From contig JBAIZL010000002.1 of the NCBI GenBank assembly GCA_036971475.1, forward strand, positions 174,467,524-174,531,523: a DNA stretch of 64,000 nucleotides. Direction: 5' to 3'. The notes under the pieces are model-generated. The model was not told where the DNA came from and ran no database searches. It worked only from the letters and a program-made list of their open reading frames with translations. This document shows positions 21,369 through 33,112 of the stretch, one piece after another (positions within the stretch are counted from its first letter, which is position 1; the number at the start of each line of letters is the position of its first letter). The position numbers were made by a program, and so were the translations under genes. Source of the stretch: Prosapia bicincta (Eukaryota > Arthropoda > Insecta > Hemiptera > Cercopidae).

Positions 21369-21880
21369 ACAGCAAAGTTGTTTCTAACTGAATTTTTATA
21401 TTACAAAATTACATGAAATAAATAATTCTCTAGAGATTTGAGCTTAAGTAAAATATTTTCATACACTTATAAAAAGTGCTTTAAAAAAACACATCAACCT
21501 TTAACCATTTAAAACTACCTTGTAAAACAAGATCAAATGGTTACTTTTCTTGGAAAAAAAATACTTTCTTTAAATAAATGTTTCTTAAGATAAAGCAGCA
21601 TTTTGTCTCTGTGTTTATTTTTTCTAAAATGTCTAAACTATAGCCTACTGTATGTGTGATAACAGGCGTAGTGACTTAGGTTCTATGTGGGTTTATCCTT
21701 GTGGATTTAACAAAGTTGTTATCAGCTCAAATTTTATAAGTCAAAGTTACATGTAATAAATCATTTTCTAGAGATTTTAGCTTCAGTAAATATTTTCATG
21801 CACTTAGAAAAAGTGCTTTAAAAACACATCAACCGTTAACTATTAAAAACTATCTTGAAAAACAAGATCAGATACTTCAT
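21366..21880. repeat. Tandem duplication, period ~340 bp
   Basis: 21366-21540 and 21710-21880 align along their length (GCAAAGTTGTT, TCTAGAGATTT, AAAAAGTGCTTTAAAA, ACACATCAACC, AACAAGATCA) at roughly 85% identity by eye. The second copy is followed by unrelated DNA. Confidence 0.8.
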
Positions 21881-23136
21881 TTTCTGTAAATACGTAGTAG
21901 AAGAGTAAAGGACATTTTGGGTTTTATGGTACTAGTGTTACAAATAAAGTGACTCATTAAAAATTAACTAATTTGCTAGTATTGTGCTGGTTGTACAGGC
22001 TAGCCAAAAGCGTCTTTAGGTACAGTTCGGGGACACTATGGCAAACATCTTGAAAATATTTGGGTGGAATGATTTGTCTTTATTACAAAACCACTAGAGC
22101 CGTCATTATTATAAAACGCCAAGCACGAACACATTGAAAATTACAGATTTAGTTCTAGATTGTAAGACAAACATTTATTATTTGTATTAATGCAAATCTA
22201 AAATATGTTTGTAATGTATGTAAATACAAATTGATTATGTCGTATTAATGTGAGACGCAGGCTATCGAAAAGCCTTAAAATGTATTATCTTGATCCTCGA
22301 GAAATTGCCCGTACTGCTAATGCGCCTTAACATGCTGGAACCTCCTTATCCTGATTCTATGATAGAGAATACTGACATCACAATGACCAAAATTTTATAA
22401 CTAGACAAAAGTACGTGCAATGGAGAGAAACGTCAAGAACACTAAAAATTTACGATAAATTAACTCGATAAATTTTTGTAGTAGGCTATATTATGCTGCT
22501 TGTTTTATTACAAATTTATTATTTATTTCATAATATCAAATGTACCGCCTGTACATGACTACAAATTCCATGTTGCTGTATTGACTCTGATCTAGAAGAT
22601 TATAACTTTGTTATCCTGAATTAGAAGTTTTATCAATATTATTTTGATACGTTTATTCCGAAAAAAAAACAGTTTAAAATTATTAGTTGGTTTGAGTTGC
22701 AACTGGAGTAGCAAAGGAGAGGTTTTATGTAAATAAAAACGAATAATATGTCACTGTGCGTGCCTCATACAACTCTATATTTCCTTTCCTGCGTCATTAG
22801 TAATGGAACTAATTTCATGCGACTAATTAAAGATTAAAGCAATAATTTTATATAAAAATTTGGGAAATATAATAAGGTGAAAATATAAATACAAACACTT
22901 GATACAATTTAAAATTCTAACGCAAATCAAAATTATTGGCAATATCTAACTGAAAATTCGAAAACACTTTTATTGAGGTTTTCAGTGTATACATTTAATG
23001 GGTTATGTTAAACAATATTACCTTAAAACAATCCCTATTGGTTCCTTATGATCTCACAAACATTTGCAAACATTTCTTAGGGATTAATTTTCCTTTTATT
23101 TTTCTGATTTATTCCCTAATTAACCATCTCTAGAAT
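21881..23136. other. AT-rich DNA without recognised features
   Basis: No frame, repeat or element end supported. Confidence 0.5.
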
Positions 23137-23300
23137 GTGTTTGTGTTATTTCAAAGTTATTTCTTGTTGTTTGCTTTTTTGTCTGAACATTTAACCCAAA
23201 GAGTTTAACGCTCTTGTGATGGAAACGCAACATATTTACAGCTACAAAACTCATTTGTATTCCTACCGTGAGTTTTACATGAATGTAACATTCTCTCTAA
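23137..23300 (-). repeat. ORF-bearing dispersed repeat, copy 2
   Basis: Similar to about 4080-4240 in the same strand sense. The minus-strand frame reads VKLTVGIQMSFVAVNMLR, then KLFGLNVQTKKQTTR, against VKLLGGIQMSFVAVYILR and ALFRLNRQIIKQT in copy 1. It is open for about 50 codons to a stop near 23129. Function unknown. Confidence 0.4.
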
Positions 23301-25487
23301 GAAGATTACTTTAAACAATACAATGCTAATGCAGTTATATTATCAAAACTAATCATTTTAAAGTTTAAGTTACAAGTAACCCAGAAGAGAATTCATAAAA
23401 CGATTTTTAAAATATTTTAAGAACACTTTATTGGTTTGTATTTTTGTTTAAATATGCCAGTCTTTTCGGTTTGGTTTTTCATGGAAAATAATAGGAAAAT
23501 TCACTTTAAAAAGTGTATGAAAATACATCTTAGTCCCTCTCTGGTCACAGTTCGTTTTTTATCGTAAACTACACTTTCAACCACTGAAGAGTGAATTACA
23601 GTACAATATTAAAACGGTTTAATGGTGCTAAGTTGCTAGCGGTGTGTAACCTAAATGACGATTTTGTAACGGTTCTATTTTATTTTCTCGCGTTGAGGAG
23701 TTACTCTTATTTATTGTCATTTCCAGTGTCCCCACAAACGACTGATACGATTCCCACGTGTACCCCTTTTCCTAATAATCCGTTTAACAGGTCTTGGAGT
23801 TACTTTCTTATCGGTAACTTTACTGTATTCACAAGAGAGAGCTCTGTTCACTGGTCCCTCAGCAGCTATTCTCAGTCAGCTAATAATAGCCCACTTTAAT
23901 AGTTATACTAAAATTAATTCACGGTCATGTATATACTTATCTGCATTACATTTAGTTTACGTTTAGATACACCTCATGCTACTGATATTAGCTCCAGGAA
24001 TTACCTTATATGCAATTATGTAATCAGAATTCTTGTAACAATAATCCTAAGTACATTGAATACATGTATTTGTATTCAAATAATACCCCTAGACACTTTA
24101 ATAGAAAGGGAAGAACTTTATAGAAAATACAAATTCCACCCTGTTAATACTTGTAAAATATATAACAGGAACAAATTTGTAAATAAAGATATATCATGTT
24201 TTTCTTTCAAAGGCAAATTGAATATTTTATTGTTGGTTAAAAGCACATTCATGTGATTATATAAGGATCGTGTTACGCTATCGGAACCGACGCGAAGAAT
24301 TAAGTTATCCTAAATATTTGATAGAACTGCTCAAACGTGTTTTATGAAGCCATTTATATGTGAACTTAATCGCTGTATTTAATTCCCCTTTCTTCTGAAG
24401 CTGACATCTGTAGTTGAAGCCTAATAATAGATTATGTTATGTTATTATTATATTTCTTGAAATTGGTACACTAAAAGGAACAGAGAGAGGAAAAAATCAA
24501 AGCTAGACAACGTGACCTTATGGTTGGGTTCCAAACAAAAAGATGACAAGTGGAAACTTTAATGGCCGGGACAGATATACTCATGATTTGATATGGTACA
24601 GAAGTAGGTCAGATTCTTCTGTATTAAAGTTTCTTTGTTGATCAAAGTACAGGCAGGAATAAAGGTCCAGGGATAAACCAGGTATCGAAACTCATACGGA
24701 AAGAAACTTTCAGAGTAACTGTTATTTGGAAAATTACAAAATATGTTCGAGGTAAGTAAAACGCTAAAAACACTGTATTTAGATAAGAGAACACATAGGC
24801 CACATATCGAATGCATAACGTTACACATACAACTGGTACAATCTATAAATTTATTCATAGTTATTGAAATCTACAAATCCATTATGAATTAAGTTTGTCT
24901 AAACACATCAGTAGAAGGAAACGTGTGCTAAGTTTTGTAAGTTTCTTGTTTTGTGATATTTTATTATGAGAAGAATATTACTGAAGTGAAAATGCATTGT
25001 GCATTTTCATAACATTTATTTTGGAGCCCAATGTCCTACACGATAAATGTGTTAGTTACTTGTCTTTAAAGACGTTTTATGTTGCACTGAGAAAGTTTGC
25101 TTTTAAGATAACATACTTTTTGAAAAAAATATATTTAAAAAACTTTACTTTGGAAAGCACTTTTACTTTGACGGAGCGTTGAGAGAGAATATTAAATGGG
25201 ACCAATAAATGTTTAAATTATTTGATATCCAAATAAATGTCTCTGAAAACATATTATCGTTCAATCTTTAGGTATTAACTGAATGTTTTGGTTATAAATT
25301 GAATGCAGGAAATATCTCAATATAATTCCCAAACTTCAGAGAAATTTATTTTGTTTCCAGGAAACAACAATTTAGACATATCATTTTCTTGCCAGGACCT
25401 ACGCTACAAAACATTATGCGAATTCCTTGATACTCACCTAAAACTCTCACTAATTGAATAAAAATCATAAATTTCAACAAAAAGTAA
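23301..25487. other. AT-rich DNA without recognised features
   Basis: Frames at 23591-23899, 23927-24256, 24559-24858 and 24997-25182 have no recognisable domain. Confidence 0.5.
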
Positions 25488-25535
25488 ATAATTAAAGAAT
25501 AAATATGCCACAACTCACAAATATAAAAACTTTAT

Positions 25536-25578
25536 TTTCATACGTCGTTTCAAGACAATTTGTCGTTATCCTCAGTGA
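25536..25578 (-). ncRNA. Hammerhead ribozyme motif, family 2
   Basis: Minus strand: UCA before CUGAGGA (25575-25569), stem II GAC/GUC region, GAAA (25551-25548), stem III ACGACGU (pairs with itself around one A), GUA cleavage triplet, then UGA pairing with UCA as a 3-bp helix I. All core bases are canonical. Confidence 0.65.
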
Positions 25579-25667
25579 TGCCACACAAATCAAATTAGGT
25601 TTCCCTAAAAAAAAAAAAAAAACACTAAACATAACCTATATGTTAATTTGATTTGATTTGTGTAGCA

Positions 25668-25709
25668 TCACTGAGGAAGACGACAAATTATCATTGAAAC
25701 GACGTATGA
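25668..25709 (+). ncRNA. Hammerhead ribozyme motif, family 2
   Basis: CUGAGGA at 25671-25677, stem II region AGACGACAAAUUAUCAUU (less regular than in the other arm), GAAA at 25696-25699, stem III ACGACGU, predicted cleavage after 25706, helix I UCA/UGA. Confidence 0.6.
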
Positions 25710-25760
25710 AAATAAAGTGTTTATATTTGTGAGTTGTAGCATATTTATTCTTTAATTATA

Positions 25761-26159
25761 TCTTTCACTATAAAGCCAGTTCGAATATTATTTAAAAAGT
25801 AAATAATTTACAATATTTATTATTTACAAAATAAATAGATAATTCTCAAACGAACATTCTTACATACTTTTAACGTTCTAAAAATGCATTTCCTAAAACT
25901 GACAATAATTTACCTGGCAATAATAACTGCTTAAATAACAAACAGCAAATATTTTAACAAGAAACATGTATAAAAAATCTTATACATTTATTATTTTTAA
26001 TAGCTTTTATTTTATAAAGTATTTGTATAAATACAATCTATTTTAGTTTAACATAATTTAAAAGCAAATAAAACATTCTTTGATTTATAAAACTACAATT
26101 ATCTAGAATATGATTAATTGTTATGTTTACATTTAGGTAAGTAGAAAACACTAAAATAG
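25761..26159. other. AT-rich DNA, possibly PLE-derived
   Basis: Adjoins the PLE 5'-type fragment. No match within the window beyond 26160. Confidence 0.35.
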
Positions 26160-26545
26160 ATAAGTCACTTTTTCTAAAGAAATAAATAAAAGGATCCTTA
26201 AACAAATTTACAAAATTTAAATTTCGGATAGTCATAAACTATTGTTTAAGTGATTAAAATATTAAAGGATTTATTATTTTACTTCTTTACCAATAAGAAT
26301 AACTTAATTTTACCTTCCAATATTTGTACTACGAAATAAAAATTTTAATAATCGTTGTAATTTCTGCAAAAAGTATTAGCTTCGAAACTATAGAGTTAGA
26401 AAATTATAAGTTTTAGTTTTCTTCTTTATTCTTATATTCAGTTTTGCTTTAAACCTTTGGTATAAATGGAATATTCAATTTTTTTAACAATAGTCACAAA
26501 CAACTGAGGTTATTCTAATATAACAGTTAATTCAATAAATAAGTA

Positions 26546-26548
<3 letters not shown>
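26160..26548 (-). mobile_element. PLE 5'-type fragment, copy 1
   Basis: About 390 bp that align with 37110-37534 in the same orientation (AGATAAGTCACTTTT, CAAATTTACAAAATTTAAAT, GATAGTCATAAACTATTGTT, CAAAAAGTATTAG, TATAAGTTTTAGTTT). The 37-kb copy continues into RT motifs, and here that part is missing. The right end abuts (TA)n, as in the other copy. Identity is roughly 85% by eye. Confidence 0.75.
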
Positions 26549-26597
<49 letters not shown>

Positions 26598-26599
26598 AC

Positions 26600-26653
<54 letters not shown>
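26549..26653. repeat. Two (TA)n tracts
   Basis: TA tracts at 26549-26594 and 26609-26653 separated by ATAACATATATTAT. Confidence 0.95.
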
Positions 26654-26656
<3 letters not shown>

Positions 26657-27107
26657 CTTGCTAACAATACGGAGACCATACATTGGTCATTTCGCATTCA
26701 AACTGGCAGCCGGGTACTTGTGGCAGCCGTATAAGGCTGCCACATAGTAATCTATGATAATGTAACACCCTTTGACCATAATCGAAATAAAAATCATGTC
26801 AATAAGTGTAAAAAGAAGTGTTTTATTGGAGCTATACTGTATTTGGAAGTTCAATGGTTGTTCTGAATTTTTAAAACATAATTTGTAATAACCAAACGGT
26901 ACTCGTATTAATAGCAGAGTGAACGGGATTTGTATATCACAAGTTCGTAACATTTTCGCCAGGGGCAGTGTGGTCGCTTCCTGTATACAAATTTACTGTA
27001 TATTTCAACCATTCCCTAACATTATGGCAGCCACAAACTTGGCAACATTGCTGGCATCCACATAGATATCAATCGTACTACGTAATGTATATATTTGAAT
27101 TGGACAA
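26654..27107. other. Satellite flank with GGCAGCC motifs
   Basis: Contains GGCAGCCG twice and GGCTGCCA once at 26703-26745 and TGGCAGCCA at 27026. Similar GGCTGCCAT motifs flank the other satellite array at 36.2-36.5 kb. No gene seen. Confidence 0.4.
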
Positions 27108-29215
27108 AGAATCGCTGGAAAGTGACCACTCGGGGGTTTTTGAGTATGCTGAATTCAATGCCGTCATCGAAAGTCACCGGGGATGTACTGGCGAGGCTAA
27201 ACCCATGTACCAAAGGGGTTGAAATAGGGTAAAAATCTCAGATGCCTTAGAATCGCGGGATAATGACCGTTCGGCGGTTTTTTGAGGATGCTAAATTCAA
27301 TGCGTCATCTAGAGTCACCGAGGATGAACCGGATGTAACTCTACGTGATAACCAAAGGGATGATTTGGGGTAAAAAAGTCAAAAGTCACAAAATAACCAC
27401 TCGGGGGTTTTTGGTAAGGCAGAATTCAATGCCGTCACCGAAAGTCGCCGGGGATGCACTGATGTGGTTTCACGCGAGTACCAAAGGGGTGAATTGGGGT
27501 GAAAAAGTCAAAAGTTAAAAAATGTCTGGAACATAAAACCACTCAGGGGTTTTTGAGGATGCTGAATTCAATTCCGCCATCGAAAGTCACCGGAGATGGA
27601 CAGATGATACTCTACGTGAGTGCCAAAGGGATAATTTGGGGTAGAAATGTCAAAAGTCAACAAATTACTAGAAAATAACAACTCGAGGAATTTTGATGAA
27701 GCGGAATTCAATGCCCTCACCGAATGTCGCCGGGAATGCATTGGTGTGGTTCCACGAGAGTACCAAAGGGGTGAAATGGGGTGAGAATGTTAGAGGTATA
27801 AAAATCGCTGAAAAATATCCGCTCGGGGGTTTTCGAGGATTCTGAATTCAATGCCGTCATCGGAAGTCTCCGGGGATGTACTTGTGAGGCTAAACCCATG
27901 TACCAAAGGGGTTGAATTAGGGTGAATATGTCAGATGCCTAAGAATCGAGGGATAATGACCATTCGGGGGTTTTTGAGGATGCTAAATTCAATTGCGTTA
28001 TCTAGAGTCACCGGGGATGGACCGGATGTGACTCTACGTAAGTACCAAAGGGATGATTTGGGGTTAAAAGTCAAAAGTCAAAAAATAAGTAGAAAATATC
28101 CCCTCGGGGGTTTTTGGTGAGGCGGAATTTAATGCCGTCACCGAAAGTCGCCGGGGATGCACTGGTATGGCTCCACGCGAGTAACAAAGGGGTGAATTGG
28201 GGTGAAAAAGTCAAAAGTCAAAAAATCGCTGGAACATAACCACTCGGGGGTTTTTGACGATGCTGAATTCAATTCCGCCATCGAATGTCAACGAGGATGG
28301 ACGTATGTGACTCTACAAGAGTGCCAAAGGGATGAGTTGGGGTAGAAAATGTCAAAAGTAAAAAAAAATACTAAAAAATATCAACTCGGGGAATTATGAA
28401 GAGGCGGAATTTAATGACGTCACCGAAAGTCACCGGGAATGCATTGGTGTGGTTCCACGCGACTACCAAATTTGTTATTTGGTGTGAAAATGTCAGAAGT
28501 CAAAAAATCGCTGGAAAATATCAGCTCGGAAGTTTTTGAGGATGCTAAATTCAATGACGTCATCTAGACGGGCGTGCTGAATACAATGGCGTCATCGAAA
28601 GTCACCGGGAATGGACGTGTGTGACTCTACGTGAGTGCCAAAGAGATGATTAAGGGTAAAAATGTGAAAAGTCAAAAATTTACTTGAAATTTACCACTCG
28701 GAGGTTTTTGAGGAGGCTGAATTGAATGCCGTCGCCGGACATGTACTGCGATGGTTCTACACAAGTTCCAAAGGGATAAATTGGGTTGAAATTGTCAGAT
28801 AAATAACTGCCTTAGGGCTTTTGAGGATGCTGAATTCAATACCGTCATCGAAGGACACCAGGGCTAGACGGGTGTGGGCTCTACGGGAGTATCAAAGAGA
28901 GAATTGGGTTAAAAAGGTCAGAGGTTAAGAGATCGTTATAAAGTGATCACTCGGGGTTTTTAATAATGCTGAGTCTAATCCTAGCACCGAAGTTCGCCAT
29001 GCACAATCCGTGAAGGGACTGCGGGTGTCGCTGTGGGTGAATTGAGGTAAAACTTGCCAGAATCTAAAATATTGCCCAAAAATGCGCATTCGAAGGTTTT
29101 CGAAGGTCCTAGTCCCTTGTCATCATAATTCGTCGGGGATGTACGGAGTTACCAAGGGGTGATTTGGGGTATATATCGCATTGACAATAAATCGCCCGAA
29201 ATTGGCATGTTTCCA
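27108..29215 (+). repeat. ~140-bp satellite array, forward orientation
   Basis: About 15 units of 131-143 bp. Landmarks: CACTCGGGGGTTTTTGAGGA, GAATTCAATGCCGTCATCG, AAAGTCACCGGGGATG, ACTCTACGTGAGTACCAAAG, GGGTGAATTGGGGTAAAAA. Units from 27127 onward resemble those from 27819 onward one by one (CTAAACCCATGTACCAAAGG in the first of each set, CGGATGTGACTCTACG in the second), a five-unit higher-order repeat of ~692 bp. The array decays toward its right end. Minor frames across it are incidental. Confidence 0.95.
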
Positions 29216-31239
29216 ACTATGCAACATAACCAACAGAAAGAGTCGGGTTCGCGACCTTGTCTTGGACAGAAGTTATGCTACAACTATTTACAGAAATGTT
29301 TGTGATATGAAAACATAAACAGACGGCACTCCGATAGCAGTTCTAGCACGTTTGTTTACCTCATGTCTGTCAAACTAAACTTTATAACTTGGAGCAGTGT
29401 TTCAATGCAGCCTGTCCATGTGCTTTAAGAATTTTAAAGACTCTATGGTGAACGATTAAACTTAAAAAGATAACCGTTTGTCCCAAATTGATAATTTTAT
29501 AAAAATTAAATTTTTTATTTAATTTTATAAAAAATGTATTTTGTTTACCTAATTGTCATATATTTTCTTTCCAATTTTACTTAGACTATCTAAACATTTA
29601 TGTTTGTTTTCTCATTCTTCTTCGGGTAATTAATTTTCTTCTCTTTTCGTGTTATTTTCTTTTGTTCTTCTAAAAAGGATAGTATCGTTAGCGGGGGCAG
29701 CGGAATTACTTTTCAACCATCCGTTAATGAAAAAAAATGTACTATAATCGTAAATTAAAAAAAAACTATAAATAACTAGACCTTATATTTTTTCAACCTT
29801 TATACACCTTAGAATAAACGACAAAAAGAATTTGTTTAACTACCGTCATCGTGCCTGACTATCAGCGACGGGTTAGCCGAAGAGGACAGTGATTCAGGTG
29901 ATGTACCTAATGACCAACAAAAAATAGAAAGACTAGTTACACTTTTTAAGATGTCTTTGTACAGCGAATATGTCTAGAATGTTCTGAGCCGCGGTGTAAA
30001 TACTGCTGTCAAAATTGAGTTATTATTTTTAATGCCAGTTTCCATAAATAGTAATAAATAAAGCCTATAATATGTCAAATGATATCTTGTATATAAAGTT
30101 AAGTGTGTACAATCAGTGAACAAGAAATAATTAGTGTATGTTAATTATCGTGCGATTATAAGTCTTTTTAGCTAAACTGCGCTAAAATCTGTAGGTTTTA
30201 TTTACTACAGTTTTCAATTAGTAAATAAAATATGACTGCTCTCATAAAACTACGTTTACCCTACTAGTCACATGCAATCAGAATATTCACAAACAATTTT
30301 TATAAAGTAAATGCAAGATAAATTGTTAAACCACACAATAAATCACACTTAGTCATTTCGTGCCTGTGAGCTACAACGGCAGTAGTATTTTGACAGAAAT
30401 TGCAGGACGGTAGTTGAAGTAGTAGTTAATAAATGCTGAATCATCTTTCGTTAATCTCTGTATTGTATACAAGAACCTAAATGACATCTGTGCGAGTGTT
30501 GTCAGTTTATATTACGATATCAGGCTGTCTGGTGTAAACAAACATAGGTCCAAGCCAAACAAAGATAAAGGCTCGCACTCCACAAGTACTCTCGTGGACG
30601 AAGCCCCGAAAAACTGAGTTTCTGCATTCTATCTTTTCCATCCCTGTCTCTCATTTACATACGGCGTACACGTAAATAATTTATGGTATTCTCCCAACGT
30701 CAAAATGGTCGTATAAAGACGGAAACATTTGTCTCTATCCTCGACTTTAGCCGATGGTAGTCTATATTGTATTTTATTAATATGTTTATTGGATACATTG
30801 GTATTAACTTTTAGTGAATATTTATGCCGTAGGCCATATTAAATGTTACATCTGTTAATACACGTGTTGCAGACTTGTGGTAACATGTTTGCAATGTTAC
30901 CAAATCGTAACAATATACAGCAAATAATAGTCACTTTTAGATTCTTAAAATTGGATAGAGACGCTATGACAATTAATTTGAAAAGCATTTATATTGTAAA
31001 AAAATAAATACCTAATCGATCCTATAGTATCTAAGAACCCCAAAGGAAAAGTATGAGATGCATTGACCGGAACATTAAGATAAGTTTAGTCTGCCATCAA
31101 GTAAACAAACGCGTCAGAATGGATTTCATAGTGTCGGCTATTTATGTTTCCATATCAGAATTACTCAAAAATAGTTTGAAAAAGATATAAATAATGTAGC
31201 AAAGATTGAACACGTGGATATATACACACATTCTATGAC
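29216..31239. other. Spacer DNA without recognised features
   Basis: Lies between the forward satellite array and the left inner inverted repeat. No gene or known element. Confidence 0.45.
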
Positions 31240-31475
31240 CATAAGGGCAAAACATTTTTAGTACTTATTTAAGGATACATGTATCATAGGTGTTATTATG
31301 CTAATTAAACTAGAGAGCAGTTCAGGCGGTTTAAGCAATGGTAAATATTTAAAATTCTTCATTTCTACATCTCTGAAGATTATATGTCAGGATATAGTTC
31401 TTCCCAATGTATATTGCAGTGTAGCTAGGAATCAAAACGTTTTCAGTAAGCAATGTAATAAATGTATTATGTCTA
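31240..31475 (+). repeat. Inner inverted repeat, left copy
   Basis: Aligns with the reverse complement of 32875-33112 at roughly 80% (GGATACATGTATCATAGGT, ACTAGAGAGCAGTTCAGG, GTTTAAGCAATGG, GATATAGTTCTTCCCAATG, TATATTGCA.TGTAGCTAGG, GTAAGCAATGTAAT). It reads openly as KLESSSGGLSNGKY and CQDIVLPNVYCSVAR. The other copy has KLESSSGGLSNGKY and CKDIVLPNVYCIVAR, with silent third-base changes in GG and NG. It could be a coding fragment of an unrecognised element. Confidence 0.75.
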
Positions 31476-32874
31476 TCCTCGATATTTTAGTCCCAAGAGT
31501 CACTTTGATGTCTATGGGATTTTCACTCACTTTAGAGTTGCATGAAAAACTGTTTCAAGTACGGTGATCATTGGTACGGAAACAAATACAGTAGTGCATG
31601 GATAATTCGAGGTAGATGGGACCGAGACACCGTCGGATTACCGACAACTTGGATTACACGAAAATAGCTTCCTGTACACTAGAAAAAAAACAGGAGTTCT
31701 AATGAACCCTAATACTATAATTAAGAATGCACAAAATACGTATGTAGAACTTTATTGATTACAGTACATACATAAATTAATGTTGCTTGGTTCTTCAAGA
31801 CTACTATACTGATTCTTGCTTGCGTGGATACCATACGATATAAATACCATACTAAGCAATTATAGCTAAAAAAAAGCCGATGCCCGTTGTAATCTTTATC
31901 AGGACGCCCAATGTTTTGACGTAGATAGTCTTTTTGTTCGCCTAATATAAAAATGAAACGAGATTATCAGTAAAATTTCAGTAAATCTAAAGTATAGTGA
32001 AAAATTACCGTGATCATCGGTAGTAAATATTCATGATTATCAACGTTTAAAGATTGACTACAAAACGTTTTATAAGCTCTTGGTTGGGGTTGCTTAACTG
32101 AAGTAATTTTCTATCAACGAAAAATAGAGAATATTCAAATTGAAATATTAAGTTTGTAATTAGGAGTTATTTATTAACTGGTATTGCTAATGGTAGGATT
32201 CGTAAAATATATAAACAAAGGAGACAGTTTTGAGAAGAGATTTGAGTATTAGCAGACTTTGTCTTGAGATTAGACACAGCCGAACGAACTAAATTCATTC
32301 TGATACTAACTATAAAAATGTATGTAACATGTCGACCGAAGAACGGAGAATTTTTTTAAAGTGAAAAAAATCTACAAAACAGTCATTTTTTACGTATTGT
32401 TTTTTTAACAAGAAATACCATCATAGTCACTAATTTCATTCTGTCACTCTGCATAACGCTATTTTACAGCTAGTTTTTGTAGACGGGTTCCTCAGCTATA
32501 TTCGCCAAAATATTTGTAAAAGTTTCACCATAATAATAATAAAAAAATAAAATTGTAGATATGAGAGCCAGGTGGGATACGGTTAAAGATAGAATTAAAG
32601 AAGAAGATTAAAATATACTTAAATCTTAGCAGATATATTTTCAGGTGCATTCAACGTGTCTTGATGAAAGTAACATCACAATCAAGGTGAAATGTCATCT
32701 TTTAAGAACATATCTAAGGGAGGAATTAAATAATTTTTTTAACCTGGCAACAACGACTACCAGGAAAATTTAATGAATGTAGTTAAAGAAGAACTTTTAG
32801 AAAAAATAGGTCTTTACTCAAACACAATTATACCTATAATAACCTATGACTAATCAAATATGGTGGATAAATAA
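31476..32874. other. Central spacer of inverted structure
   Basis: No matching inverted sequence seen on either side of the centre (about 32175). No gene recognised. Confidence 0.45.
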
Positions 32875-33112
32875 AATAGATGCATTACATTGCTTACCGA
32901 AAACGTTTTTCACCGTGACGCCTAGCTACAATGCAATATACATTGGGAAGAACTATATCCTTACATAATGTTATATTCTTTAGAGATGTAAAAGTAAAGA
33001 AGTATATTTGCCATTGCTTAAACCACCTGAACTGCTCTCTAGTTTTATTGGCACAAAACCACCTATGATAGATGTATCCTTGAATAAATACTTAAAATGT
33101 TTTGCACTTATC
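32875..33112 (-). repeat. Inner inverted repeat, right copy
   Basis: Reverse-complement partner of 31240-31475. In the frame of the left copy it is open to a stop after KYTSLLLHL and then continues in another frame, so it has a frameshift if it was coding. Confidence 0.75.

Larger units (their letters stand above)
25488..25760. mobile_element. PLE-derived hairpin element, hammerhead family 2
   Basis: Inverted arms of ~115 bp (25488-25604 and about 25643-25760) around an A-run. Shared blocks: TAATTAAAGAATAAATATG, AACTCACAAATATAAA, TTTTCATACGTCGTTTCAA and their complements. This end-only element is unrelated in sequence to family 1, and no (TA)n adjoins it. The element family is inferred from the ribozyme and the hairpin plan. 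Confidence 0.75.
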
